A stretch of 64,000 bases of DNA, from assembly GCF_009192735.1 (NCBI RefSeq), contig NZ_VTFU01000001.1, positions 186,001-250,000 on the forward strand, written 5' to 3'. Below, in pieces: positions 7,981-15,069 of this stretch. How positions within the stretch are numbered: the first letter of the stretch is position 1; every line of letters starts with the position of its first letter. The stretch comes from Arthrobacter gandavensis (GTDB lineage: Bacteria; Actinomycetota; Actinomycetes; Actinomycetales; Micrococcaceae). The position numbers and the translations under genes are program-made. The notes beneath the pieces were generated by a model. That model saw only the letters and a list, made by a program, of their open reading frames with translations. It was not told the DNA's origin and made no database searches.

Positions 7981-8068
7981 GGTCAGTGCTCCTCGCATCG
8001 GAATGCTCCGGTCCGCCGGCCGGATCTGCTGGCCAGTCTGTCATTGTTGGCTCGCGGGGCGGTAGATC

Positions 8069-9499
8069 TCAGGACCCGATCAGGCGCACCGGATCCGTCA
8101 GGAAACCGGCCGGCTCCCGAACCCACCACATGCCGTCGGCCCGGCGTTCGGCCGGAGTGGAAAACCGGTACCGGTAGACCCTGACCCGGACCCAGAGCGG
8201 CGGCGTCCCCTCGAACGGGTCCTCACGCAGCAGCGCCAGGGTCCGCCGGTCACCCTCGAGCAGCTTCTGCAGCAGGACCGGAAACCAGGTGCTGCCGCCC
8301 GATCCCAGGGCGAGAAACCACATCAGCCAGTCCAGGCGTAAATGGTAGGGAGCGAATTGGCGCGGCATCCGGGACGGGTCACCGGGCTTGCCCTTGAACC
8401 CGTACTCCAGCCAGCGGGCCTCCGGGCCGGGCTGATCCATCGTTCCCTCGATCACCGCTTCGCTGCGGCGGCGGGTGATGCTGCCAAAGGCGCCATAGGC
8501 GTTGGAGAGGTGCCAGCGGTTGAAGCTGGCGTTCATCAGCTGGTTGCGGCTGAACAGGTTCCGCAGCGGTTCCCACGCCCAGTAGAGCATCATGGCCGTA
8601 ACCGCCAAGACGGCGACGGCGAACCACACCGGAGTTGCAGCCGGGGCCGGCGCGGCAAATGACGCCCTGGGCAGTAACGCCCGCACCATGGAATCCGGCA
8701 CAGCGCTGAAGGCGATCAGGATGGTCAGCACATTCAGCCAGGCAAAGTTCCCCGAGAGCACCAGCCAGCCCTGGGTAGTGATGACCACCGCGGCGGCAAT
8801 CCCCGCCACCGGCTGCGGGAAGAACAGGAAGAACGGAACCACCAGCTGGGCAAAGTGGTTGCCCAGGACTTCCGCTTTATGGAGCGGCTTGGGCAACTGG
8901 TGGAAGTACCAGCTGGCGGGGTTGGGCATCGGCTGGGTTTCGTGGTGGTAGTACAGGGCGGTGAGGTCCCGCCACACCCGGTCACCGCGCAGCTTGATCA
9001 GCCCGGCGCCAAACTCCAGCCGAAACACCAGCCAGCGGAAGAGGAGCAGCACGGTGAACGGCGGAGCAACGTCCGGGGAGCCGAGGAAGGCGGCCAGGAA
9101 GCCGGCCTCCAGCAGCAGGGACTCCCAGCCAAAACCGTAAAAGGCCTGGCCGATGTTCACGATGGACAGATACAGGAACCAGATCAGCAAAAAGGCGGCC
9201 ATCGGCAGCCATGACGGACCGGACTGCGGCAGCCCGGAAACCAGCAGCGCGGCAACGGCGGCGCCGGTCCAGGCCACGGCGAGCAGGAAGCGGTCCGAGT
9301 AATGCCAGCGGAACAGCGTGGGAACGCCCCGGCCCCGGATCCGGGCAAGATAGCGCGGTGCCGGCAGCAGGCCATGCTTACCCAGCAGCGCCGGGAACTG
9401 GTTGGCCGCGGAAATGAAGGCAAGCAGGTACACGGCGGCGATGCCGCGCTGCAGCACCTGGCGCCCGAATTCATAGCCTTCCGCGCTGAACCACTCCAT
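8069..9499 (-). CDS. Lipase maturation factor (LMF1-like) family membrane protein
   Basis: A 476-residue polytopic membrane protein resembling lipase maturation factor. WESLLLEAGFLAAFLGSP, FRWLVFRLEFGAGLIKLRGD, TALYYHHETQPMPNP and, in the C-terminal soluble half, WLEYGFKGKPGDPSRMPRQF all match LMF1 family hallmarks. In animals LMF1 helps fold secreted lipases in the ER; the bacterial role is unknown. About eight membrane segments occupy residues 15-300, and the C-terminal 170 residues are soluble. The start ATG at 9499 follows GAGG by 4 nt, with TAATCT just upstream as a possible -10. Its neighbour is an alpha/beta hydrolase, which is suggestive but not proof of a functional pair. Confidence 0.85.
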   Translation of the reverse strand: MEWFSAEGYEFGRQVLQRGIAAVYLLAFISAANQFPALLGKHGLLPAPRYLARIRGRGVPTLFRWHYSDRFLLAVAWTGAAVAALLVSGLPQSGPSWLPMAAFLLIWFLYLSIVNIGQAFYGFGWESLLLEAGFLAAFLGSPDVAPPFTVLLLFRWLVFRLEFGAGLIKLRGDRVWRDLTALYYHHETQPMPNPASWYFHQLPKPLHKAEVLGNHFAQLVVPFFLFFPQPVAGIAAAVVITTQGWLVLSGNFAWLNVLTILIAFSAVPDSMVRALLPRASFAAPAPAATPVWFAVAVLAVTAMMLYWAWEPLRNLFSRNQLMNASFNRWHLSNAYGAFGSITRRRSEAVIEGTMDQPGPEARWLEYGFKGKPGDPSRMPRQFAPYHLRLDWLMWFLALGSGGSTWFPVLLQKLLEGDRRTLALLREDPFEGTPPLWVRVRVYRYRFSTPAERRADGMWWVREPAGFLTDPVRLIGS

Positions 9500-9633
9500 G
9501 GCACCTCAGATTAGCCAAAGCCGGTGCCGGACGCTGCCCTTTCCCCAGGGTGCATGACCTCCGTCCCGTTCCGGACCCCCTGATCCGCATGGAGGTGGAT
9601 GCGCGCACCGTAGCGCGTGTTGGAGGGGCTGGA

Positions 9634-10458
9634 CTAGAACCGGAACAGGGAGTTTATTTCCTGTTTAACGTCATCAACATAGACGTCGGTCCGCTCGTCG
9701 AAGAAGGACACCAGATCCTTCAGCTGGGCGGAGTCCGGAAGCACCGATTCGTAAGACCAGGCCAGATCCGTGCCTTCCGGCCTTCCGGTCACCGACCAGT
9801 AGCTTGCCGTTCCCTTGTACGGGCACACCGACGTGGTCAGGGACGCACCAAGGGCATCCCAGTCCACGTCCTCCCGGGGAAAATACGTGCGCTGAGGGAG
9901 CATCGTTTCATAAACGAATAACGGCTGGTGGGTCTCCGCCAGCAGTTGGCCGCCCAGATGCACCCGCACGGACCGTGACGACTGCCGTGCATCGACCCGG
10001 TGGAAAGGGTCCCGGGGGTGCCCCTTGATCTCATCGTCCTCTTCGAGCCACCGGTCAAAGGCATCAAAGTCCAGCACCACGTAGTCCGCCAGATCAGGAT
10101 CGTCGGGCCGGAAGCCGGCACCCGGCAGCCCGTGGGACCCCGCCTGGAGGTCCAGTGGCTGCCCGGGTGCCGTGTGCGCGCTGAACGGATAGCGCGGGTC
10201 CATCAAGGCACTCGGCGGCACGTCCGCCAGCGGATCCCCGGGGTCGGGGCCGGCGTCGTGAGCCGTCACTTCGGCGCTGATGTCCCGCACCGGAACCGCA
10301 TAGACCGGTGTCACCCGCCGGGGCTCGTACACCAGGTACGCATGCTGGGAGTCGACCACGGTGTTGTTTCCGAGTTGGGCCCGGATGCGGCGCGGCGTCG
10401 GTTCAAACCGCAGCTGGGGCAATAATTCCCAGAAAGCAGGGCTGATCTGTTGGGCCAT
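9634..10458 (-). CDS. DUF427 domain protein (two DUF427 modules)
   Basis: 274 residues with two DUF427-type beta modules. The first is around residues 20-70 (RIRAQLGNNTVVDSQHAYLV, YEPRRVTPVYAVPVRDI). The second is around 155-250 (VRVHLGGQLLAETHQPLFVY, TYFPREDVDWDALGASLTTS, CPYKGTASYWSV). This family is widespread in actinobacteria and fungi; no biochemical role is established to my knowledge. No membrane segment. The ATG at 10458 lacks a clear Shine-Dalgarno. Neighbours (LMF homologue downstream, lipoprotein upstream) do not suggest a pathway. Confidence 0.85.
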   Translation of the reverse strand: MAQQISPAFWELLPQLRFEPTPRRIRAQLGNNTVVDSQHAYLVYEPRRVTPVYAVPVRDISAEVTAHDAGPDPGDPLADVPPSALMDPRYPFSAHTAPGQPLDLQAGSHGLPGAGFRPDDPDLADYVVLDFDAFDRWLEEDDEIKGHPRDPFHRVDARQSSRSVRVHLGGQLLAETHQPLFVYETMLPQRTYFPREDVDWDALGASLTTSVCPYKGTASYWSVTGRPEGTDLAWSYESVLPDSAQLKDLVSFFDERTDVYVDDVKQEINSLFRF

Positions 10459-10489
10459 AAGACCAGTGTCCGGCTGCTCCCGGCCGGAT

Positions 10490-10996
10490 TCAAGGTCCGG
10501 GAGGTGCGGTCCGGTCCTCGATCACTTCAGCGCTCCAACGCTCCACGCCCGCCCCGGAGACAAGCACCTGGAAAGGATCCGTGACCTCGGACGGGAAGGA
10601 ATTGGCGAAGACACGGCTGCCGTCGGAATCGCAGGGAATGGTGGAACCCACTCCGATATCCGGCATATCGACCTGCAGCTCACCGCTGCCCTGGCAGGAC
10701 ATCACAATTTTGAAGCGTCCGGTGCTCGACGCCATGCTGTCGAAGCTGCCGGGCGCGGTCTGGTCTTCCGAGGAACCGAGGACGACCTCAGTGTAGGTGG
10801 CCTCCCCGGACGGCTGTGGCTGCAGCGTCGGAAGCGGAGTTGGAGACGGTATGTCGGTGGGGCGCGGCGTCTTCGATGCTGCAGGTGTGGCCGGTTCATC
10901 CGCACTCGATTGTGCTGAGGAACAGCCCGTCATCAACAGGGCGCCTGCCAGTGCCAGAGCGGTGGCTGTGTTCACGCTTCGTGCGGTCCGTGCCAT
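10490..10996 (-). CDS. Small lipoprotein, unknown function
   Basis: 168 residues. A basic start (MARTARSV) and a hydrophobic stretch end in the lipobox LMTGC at about residue 25, marking an exported lipoprotein. After it come a Ser/Ala/Pro-rich linker to about residue 60 and a small domain with two cysteines (VMSCQGSGEL and STIPCDSDG) that could form a disulfide outside the membrane. It is of the same general type as other Arthrobacter 20-kDa lipoproteins; no function can be given. ATG 10996 has GAGGGGG at good distance. A stem-loop lies in its leader. Confidence 0.82.
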   Translation of the reverse strand: MARTARSVNTATALALAGALLMTGCSSAQSSADEPATPAASKTPRPTDIPSPTPLPTLQPQPSGEATYTEVVLGSSEDQTAPGSFDSMASSTGRFKIVMSCQGSGELQVDMPDIGVGSTIPCDSDGSRVFANSFPSEVTDPFQVLVSGAGVERWSAEVIEDRTAPPGP

Positions 10997-11013
10997 GGTT
11001 CCCCCTCATTGAG

Positions 11014-11050
11014 GGAGGATGCTCCGTGCAGTCCACCCGGAGCATCCTCC
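11014..11050. terminator. 13-bp perfect stem-loop between MBL gene and lipoprotein gene
   Basis: Arms GGAGGATGCTCCG (11014-11026) and its exact reverse complement (11038-11050) enclose an 11-nt loop. It lies 18 bp upstream of the lipoprotein start and 116 bp beyond the end of the mscR-MBL operon on the same strand. It may be that operon's terminator without a T-run, or a structure in the lipoprotein 5' leader. Confidence 0.55.
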
Positions 11051-11165
11051 GACTTATGGCCAGCTGCGCACGAACTGCGTCAATCCGCGTTGCCGTGCGC
11101 TCAAGTCTGCTGGTCAACGAATCCGCCCCACGCTAGCACAAAGGGGAAAGAGGGTTTGTCGGGTC

Positions 11166-11813
11166 CTAATGGCCCCGGGCGATCCATTCCTCCAGCTGCG
11201 GGGCTTCCGCGCCGATGGTCGTGGAGTCCCCATGTCCGGTGTAAACCCGGGTCTCGGACGGCAGGGTCAGCAGCTGTTCCCGGATGGACTTGATGATGGT
11301 GGGGAAGTCGCTGTAGGAACGGCCCGTGGCGCCGGGACCGCCGGCGAACAGCGTGTCACCGCTGAAAACCACCGGGGCACCGTCGCCCGGCGCACCGGAA
11401 GCCAGCAGGAAGCACACCGACCCGGGGGAGTGGCCCGGAGTATGCAGCGCCTGCAGGGTGATTCCGGCGACCTCGAAGATGTCGCCGTCCTCGATGTCGT
11501 CGTCGGGACCTTCCTCCGGGAACACTGCATCCCAGAGCATCCGGTCCGCGGGATGCAGAAACACGGGCGCGCTGAAGCGGTCCCGGGCCTCCCCGACCGC
11601 GCGGATATGGTCATCGTGGCCGTGCGTGAGCAGGATGCCCTGAACCTCACGGTCTCCGACGGCGGCGGCTACGGCATCAATGTCGTGGGCCGGGTCGATG
11701 ATGATGACCTGCGCGTCGTCGCCGACAATCCAGACGTTGTTGTCCACGTCCCAGGTTCCGCCGTCGAGCGAGAACGTTCCCGAGGTGATGACGTTGTCGA
11801 TGTGCACGCTCAT
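11166..11813 (-). CDS. Metallo-beta-lactamase-fold hydrolase, mscR-linked
   Basis: A 215-residue MBL-fold hydrolase. The metal motif HGHDDH is in GILLTHGHDDHIRAVG (about residue 62), a further His is in LHTPGHSPGSVCFLL, and FSGDTLFAGGPGATGRSY with VYTGHGDSTTIG gives the remaining ligands. This is the glyoxalase II-like arrangement. It starts directly after the mscR stop codon with no intervening base, so translation is coupled. The same mscR-MBL pair occurs in mycobacteria (Rv2259-Rv2260). Inference: it hydrolyses S-formylmycothiol or a related mycothiol thioester made by MscR. Confidence 0.88.
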   Translation of the reverse strand: MSVHIDNVITSGTFSLDGGTWDVDNNVWIVGDDAQVIIIDPAHDIDAVAAAVGDREVQGILLTHGHDDHIRAVGEARDRFSAPVFLHPADRMLWDAVFPEEGPDDDIEDGDIFEVAGITLQALHTPGHSPGSVCFLLASGAPGDGAPVVFSGDTLFAGGPGATGRSYSDFPTIIKSIREQLLTLPSETRVYTGHGDSTTIGAEAPQLEEWIARGH

Positions 11814-12899
11814 TTAGAGCACCACCACCGAGCGCAGGACCTTGCCGTCATGCATTTTCTCGAAGGCTTCCTCGATGTCGCCCAGGCCGATGCGCTCGGA
11901 CACGAACGCATCCAAATCCAGGCGGCCGAGCTTGTACTGCTCCACCAGCATCGGGAAGTCGCGCGACGGCAGGCAGTCGCCGTACCAGGAGGACTTCAGC
12001 GATCCGCCGCGGCCAAAGACGTCGGCCAGCGGAAGTTCGATCTTCATTTCCGGGTTGGGCACGCCCACCAGGACCACGCGGCCGGCAAGGTCGCGCGCAT
12101 AGAAGGCCTGCTTGTAGGTTTCCGGGCGGCCGACGGCGTCAATCACCACATCGGCGCCGTTGCCGCCGGTGAGGGCGCGGATGGCCTCGACCGGATCCTC
12201 TTCCTTGGAGTTGATGACATGCGTGGCGCCCTGGGCCTTGGCCAGCTCCAGCTTCTTGGCGTCGATGTCCACGGCGATGATGGTGGTGGCACCGGCCAGC
12301 TGGGCGCCGGCGACGGCGGCAATGCCCACGCCGCCGCAGCCGATGACAGCCACGGATTCTCCGCGCTGGACCTCGCCGGTGTTGATGGCGGCACCGATGC
12401 CGGCCATGATTCCGCAGCCGAGCAGGCCCACGGCGGCGGCGTCGACGTCGTCGTCCACCTTGGTGCACTGGCCGGCGGCAACCAGCGTCTTCTCGGCAAA
12501 GGCGCCAATGCCCAGGGCGGCCGTCAGCTCAGTGCCGTCTTCCAGGGTCATCTTCTGCGTGGCGTTGTGCGTGTTGAAGCAGTACTGCGGCTCGCCCTTG
12601 CGGCATGCGCGGCATTCGCCGCAGACGGCGCGCCAGTTCAGGACAACGCGGTCGCCCGGGGCGACTTCGGTGACGTCGGGACCGACTGCGGAAACCACGC
12701 CCGTGGCTTCGTGGCCGAGCAGGAACGGGTAGTCGTCATTGATGGCACCCTGCTTGTAGTGCAGGTCGGTGTGGCATACACCGCAGGTGAGGATGTCCAC
12801 CAGTGCCTCGCCGGGACCCGGATCCGGCACCAGGATGGTTTCCAATGAAACCGGAGCGTTCTTTTCCTTGACGACTACTGCCTGAACCTTGTGAACCAT
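11814..12899 (-). CDS. mscR: S-(hydroxymethyl)mycothiol dehydrogenase (mycothiol-dependent formaldehyde dehydrogenase)
   Basis: A 361-residue class III zinc alcohol dehydrogenase that oxidises the formaldehyde-mycothiol adduct and can reduce S-nitrosomycothiol. Visible are catalytic zinc ligands in [11 protein letters not shown] and LLGHEATG, the structural zinc motif [15 protein letters not shown] (about 93-107), and the NAD loop [15 protein letters not shown] (about 185-199) followed by an acidic residue in AVDID. It matches the mycobacterial MscR length. The ATG at 12899 ([13 protein letters not shown]) is preferred to an in-frame ATG 19 codons upstream. The operon continues with the MBL hydrolase; mycoredoxin lies just upstream on the same strand. 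Presumably induced by formaldehyde or nitrosative stress. Confidence 0.93.
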   Translation of the reverse strand: MVHKVQAVVVKEKNAPVSLETILVPDPGPGEALVDILTCGVCHTDLHYKQGAINDDYPFLLGHEATGVVSAVGPDVTEVAPGDRVVLNWRAVCGECRACRKGEPQYCFNTHNATQKMTLEDGTELTAALGIGAFAEKTLVAAGQCTKVDDDVDAAAVGLLGCGIMAGIGAAINTGEVQRGESVAVIGCGGVGIAAVAGAQLAGATTIIAVDIDAKKLELAKAQGATHVINSKEEDPVEAIRALTGGNGADVVIDAVGRPETYKQAFYARDLAGRVVLVGVPNPEMKIELPLADVFGRGGSLKSSWYGDCLPSRDFPMLVEQYKLGRLDLDAFVSERIGLGDIEEAFEKMHDGKVLRSVVVL

Positions 12900-12927
12900 A
12901 GGGGTGTGCTGCCTCTCGAATGTCCGG

Positions 12928-12954
12928 GCGGAACGCCGATGTCCGGCGTTCCGC
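12928..12954. terminator. 11-bp perfect stem-loop between mrx1 and mscR
   Basis: Arms GCGGAACGCCG (12928-12938) and its exact reverse complement (12944-12954) enclose 5 nt. It lies downstream of mycoredoxin and 29 bp upstream of mscR on the same strand. It could terminate mrx1 transcription or act as an operator or leader structure for mscR. No T-run follows. Confidence 0.5.
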
Positions 12955-13030
12955 ATTCCATCCTATGAATCAGGACGGCCGTGCGCGAAGTTGACGTGCC
13001 CGGGTTTGCGCTCCCGGGCACCGGGGATGC

Positions 13031-13303
13031 CTAGAGGCCCAGACGGGACTTAACCTCGGCGGCGGAGGGATTGGTGGCGGAGGAGCCGTCCGGGAAGATG
13101 ACGGTGGGAACGGTCTGGTTGCCGCCGTTGATTTCGGCGACCAGTTCCGCGGTGCCGTCCACGTCCTCGATGTTGACTTCGGTGTACCCGATTCCGGCGG
13201 TGTCCAGCTGGGACTTCAGGCGGCGGCAGTAACCGCACCAGCTGGTGGAGAACATGGTGATGGAACCGGCGTCGGGGGTGAAGGCTTCTGCTGTGGCGGC
13301 CAT
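13031..13303 (-). CDS. mrx1: Mycoredoxin-1 (glutaredoxin-like)
   Basis: A 90-residue glutaredoxin-fold protein with FSTSWCGYCRRLKSQL (active-site CGYC, about residues 22-25), the cis-proline segment TVPTVIFPDGS and the end SAAEVKSRL. These match mycobacterial mycoredoxin-1. It reduces mixed disulfides between proteins and mycothiol in the cytoplasm. The ATG at 13303 has AAGGAG 8 nt upstream, whereas the open frame extends much further without homology. Downstream on the same strand are mscR and the MBL hydrolase, so three mycothiol-linked genes are adjacent. Confidence 0.93.
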   Translation of the reverse strand: MAATAEAFTPDAGSITMFSTSWCGYCRRLKSQLDTAGIGYTEVNIEDVDGTAELVAEINGGNQTVPTVIFPDGSSATNPSAAEVKSRLGL

Positions 13304-13437
13304 GGAAGGCTCCTTTTTGTACTCGGTGACAGGGACTGTCCGATACAACCGCGGCGGGCCCGGTTCAATTCCCGCGGGTAAGCCGGTGCAACTGCGCGCG
13401 TGGTGGGTTGGACTCCCTCCGGTTTGGGCACATTCGA

Positions 13438-13489
13438 CCGTTTTGGGAATTCCCTGCCACTGCGCAATGGCAGGGAAATCCCGAAACGG
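13438..13489. repeat. 52-bp imperfect palindrome (REP-like or regulatory)
   Basis: Two 22-bp arms (13438-13459 and 13468-13489) match as reverse complements at 20 of 22 positions around the 8-nt loop CTGCGCAA. The core TTCCCTGCCA/TGGCAGGGAA resembles the core of the palindrome at 33015-33050. A shortened third copy of the right arm follows at about 13506-13519 (TGGCAGGAAAACGG). It sits in the gap between divergent mrx1 and SRAP copy 2, so it is not a terminator of either gene. Confidence 0.75.
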
Positions 13490-13541
13490 CAGCAGAAGCC
13501 CAAAGTGGCAGGAAAACGGTGCTGTCCAGCAAACTGGAACC

Positions 13542-14372
13542 ATGTGCGGACGTTACGTAATGGCGAAGACGACGGCGGACCTCGTAGCGGAGGCCGAGGC
13601 GGAAGCTGACGCCAACCTGGAGCTGCGGCAATCCTGGAACGTCGCACCGACGTCGGACGTGCCCGTGGTGCTGGAGCGATTCCTTAGCGGGACGCCGGGA
13701 GCCAGGTCAACGCAGGGCGGCACCGCCGTCGTGGGGAAGGCCGTGCGGCAGGTGCATGTCGCGCGCTGGGGCCTGGTGCCGGGATGGGCCCGCGACGCGT
13801 CGGCCGGCGCCCGCGCCTTCAACGCGCGCAGTGAAACGGTCTTGGAGAAGCCCACGTTCCGCGATGCCGCCGCCTCCCGCCGCTGTGCCGTTCCGGTGCA
13901 GGGCTACTACGAGTGGAAAACCGGACCGGGACGCGCCAAGCGGCCGTTTTACGTTTCCCGCGCTGACGGGGCGCTGACGTTTTTCGCCGGCCTGTATGAG
14001 TGGTGGCGCGATCCGGCCAAGGCGCCGGGGGATCCGGGAAGCTGGCTGCTCACGACGTCGATCCTCACGGCCGCCGCCCCTGACCCGGCCGAAGTCACTG
14101 AATCGGGGCAGCCGGCGGTGCTTGCCGCGCTGGGAGAGCTGCATGACCGGATGCCGGTGCCGATGAACCGGGAGACCATGGCGGCCTGGCTGGACCCGGC
14201 CGCCGCCGAACCGGCCGCGCTGGTGCATCAGGTTACCGCCGGGGCCCATGCCGCCGCGGCCGAATGGAAGATAGCGGAAGTGGGCGCGGCCGTGGGAAGC
14301 GTCCGCAACGACGGGCCGCAGCTGCTGGCGGCTCCGGGGCCGGATTCCGCCCCCGAGCCCGCGCTGTTCTAG
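13542..14372 (+). CDS. SRAP-family protein (HMCES/YedK-like), copy 2
   Basis: A 276-residue second SRAP protein with MCGRYVMAK (catalytic Cys2), RQSWNVAPTSD, FNARSETVLEKPTFRD, VQGYYEWKTG (active-site Glu) and ELHDRMPVPM (active-site His). The first 23 nt are identical to copy 1 at 1673, but the proteins diverge afterwards. It lacks the GKGADDGE insertion and has its own 140-150 loop (GTPGARSTQGG). No LexA-like box is visible upstream. A long palindrome lies 52-104 bp ahead instead. CAAACT lies 6 nt before the ATG, a possible leaderless promoter. The tail after residue 260 is Ala/Pro-rich. Confidence 0.92.
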   Translation: MCGRYVMAKTTADLVAEAEAEADANLELRQSWNVAPTSDVPVVLERFLSGTPGARSTQGGTAVVGKAVRQVHVARWGLVPGWARDASAGARAFNARSETVLEKPTFRDAAASRRCAVPVQGYYEWKTGPGRAKRPFYVSRADGALTFFAGLYEWWRDPAKAPGDPGSWLLTTSILTAAAPDPAEVTESGQPAVLAALGELHDRMPVPMNRETMAAWLDPAAAEPAALVHQVTAGAHAAAAEWKIAEVGAAVGSVRNDGPQLLAAPGPDSAPEPALF

Positions 14373-14385
14373 GAGCCGGCGCCGC

Positions 14386-14868
14386 TCAGACTCCGGAGGA
14401 AGCTTGCAGGTCCGCCGGGTTGGCCGCGGCCACCGGCTCGATGACCTCGATGGTGACGTTGCCGTGCTCGTCGATGCTCAAACCGGGGTTGTGGCAAACC
14501 TCCCAGCGGTACCCGTCGGGATCGGTGAAGTAGCCGGAGTACCCGCCCCAGCTCATTTGGGTTCCCGGTGCTGAGATGGACCCGCCTGCCGCGGTGGCTT
14601 CGGCCAGCACCGCGTCCACTTCGGCGGCTGATCCCACGTTGTGTCCCAGGGTCACGGGGGCGGCGTGCGCCTCACCCATTGGGCCGGCTTCGGCCGCCAA
14701 ATGGTCACGCCGGAAGAAGGCCAGCAGCAGCCCGGGACCGACCTGGTAGAAGATGACTTCCTCGGGCACATATTGGGCAGCTTTCCAGCCAAGACGGGAG
14801 GAATAGAACGCGTAGGTTACTTCGAGATCCCGTACGCCAACGGTCATCACGGAAAGGGAGGGCTTCAC
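14386..14868 (-). CDS. VOC (glyoxalase/bleomycin-resistance) family protein
   Basis: About 160 residues of vicinal-oxygen-chelate fold. VKPSLSVMTVGVRDLEVTYA begins the first beta-alpha-beta-beta-beta module, FYSSRLGWKA follows, and the second module ends with GYSGYFTDPDGYRWEVCHNP, the usual metal-ligand Glu region. It is probably a small-molecule binding or modifying enzyme; the substrate is unknown. The start is uncertain: the GTG at 14868 fits the family N-terminus, but an in-frame ATG at 14919 also exists and neither has a well-placed Shine-Dalgarno. It converges on SRAP copy 2 with a 13-bp gap. Confidence 0.85.
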   Translation of the reverse strand: MKPSLSVMTVGVRDLEVTYAFYSSRLGWKAAQYVPEEVIFYQVGPGLLLAFFRRDHLAAEAGPMGEAHAAPVTLGHNVGSAAEVDAVLAEATAAGGSISAPGTQMSWGGYSGYFTDPDGYRWEVCHNPGLSIDEHGNVTIEVIEPVAAANPADLQASSGV

Positions 14869-15069
14869 ACTCCAGATCTTCCCACCTCCGGGCCAATAAG
14901 TTCCTGTTTTACGCACCATGATTCAAGCCGTGAACCGATCGCAGGGCGCTGGAGTGTTGACGACGTTGAAGCGGGCGAGCTTCATGGACATAGAACCGGG
15001 CACACGGGTCGGCGCGGAAACGCGGCTCGATCCCTTGCCTGCCTTCCACAGTGAGAGGCAGCGCTGTTC

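Noticed and set aside
13345-13375. GGTTCAATTCCCG resembling a second tRNA T-arm
   Set aside because: The stem does not pair beyond two bases and no cloverleaf fits; it lies in the mycoredoxin leader.
13420-13445. TTCGACCGTTTTGG before SRAP copy 2 as a LexA box
   Set aside because: Only one half-site is partly matched and the second half-site is missing, so a box is not supported.
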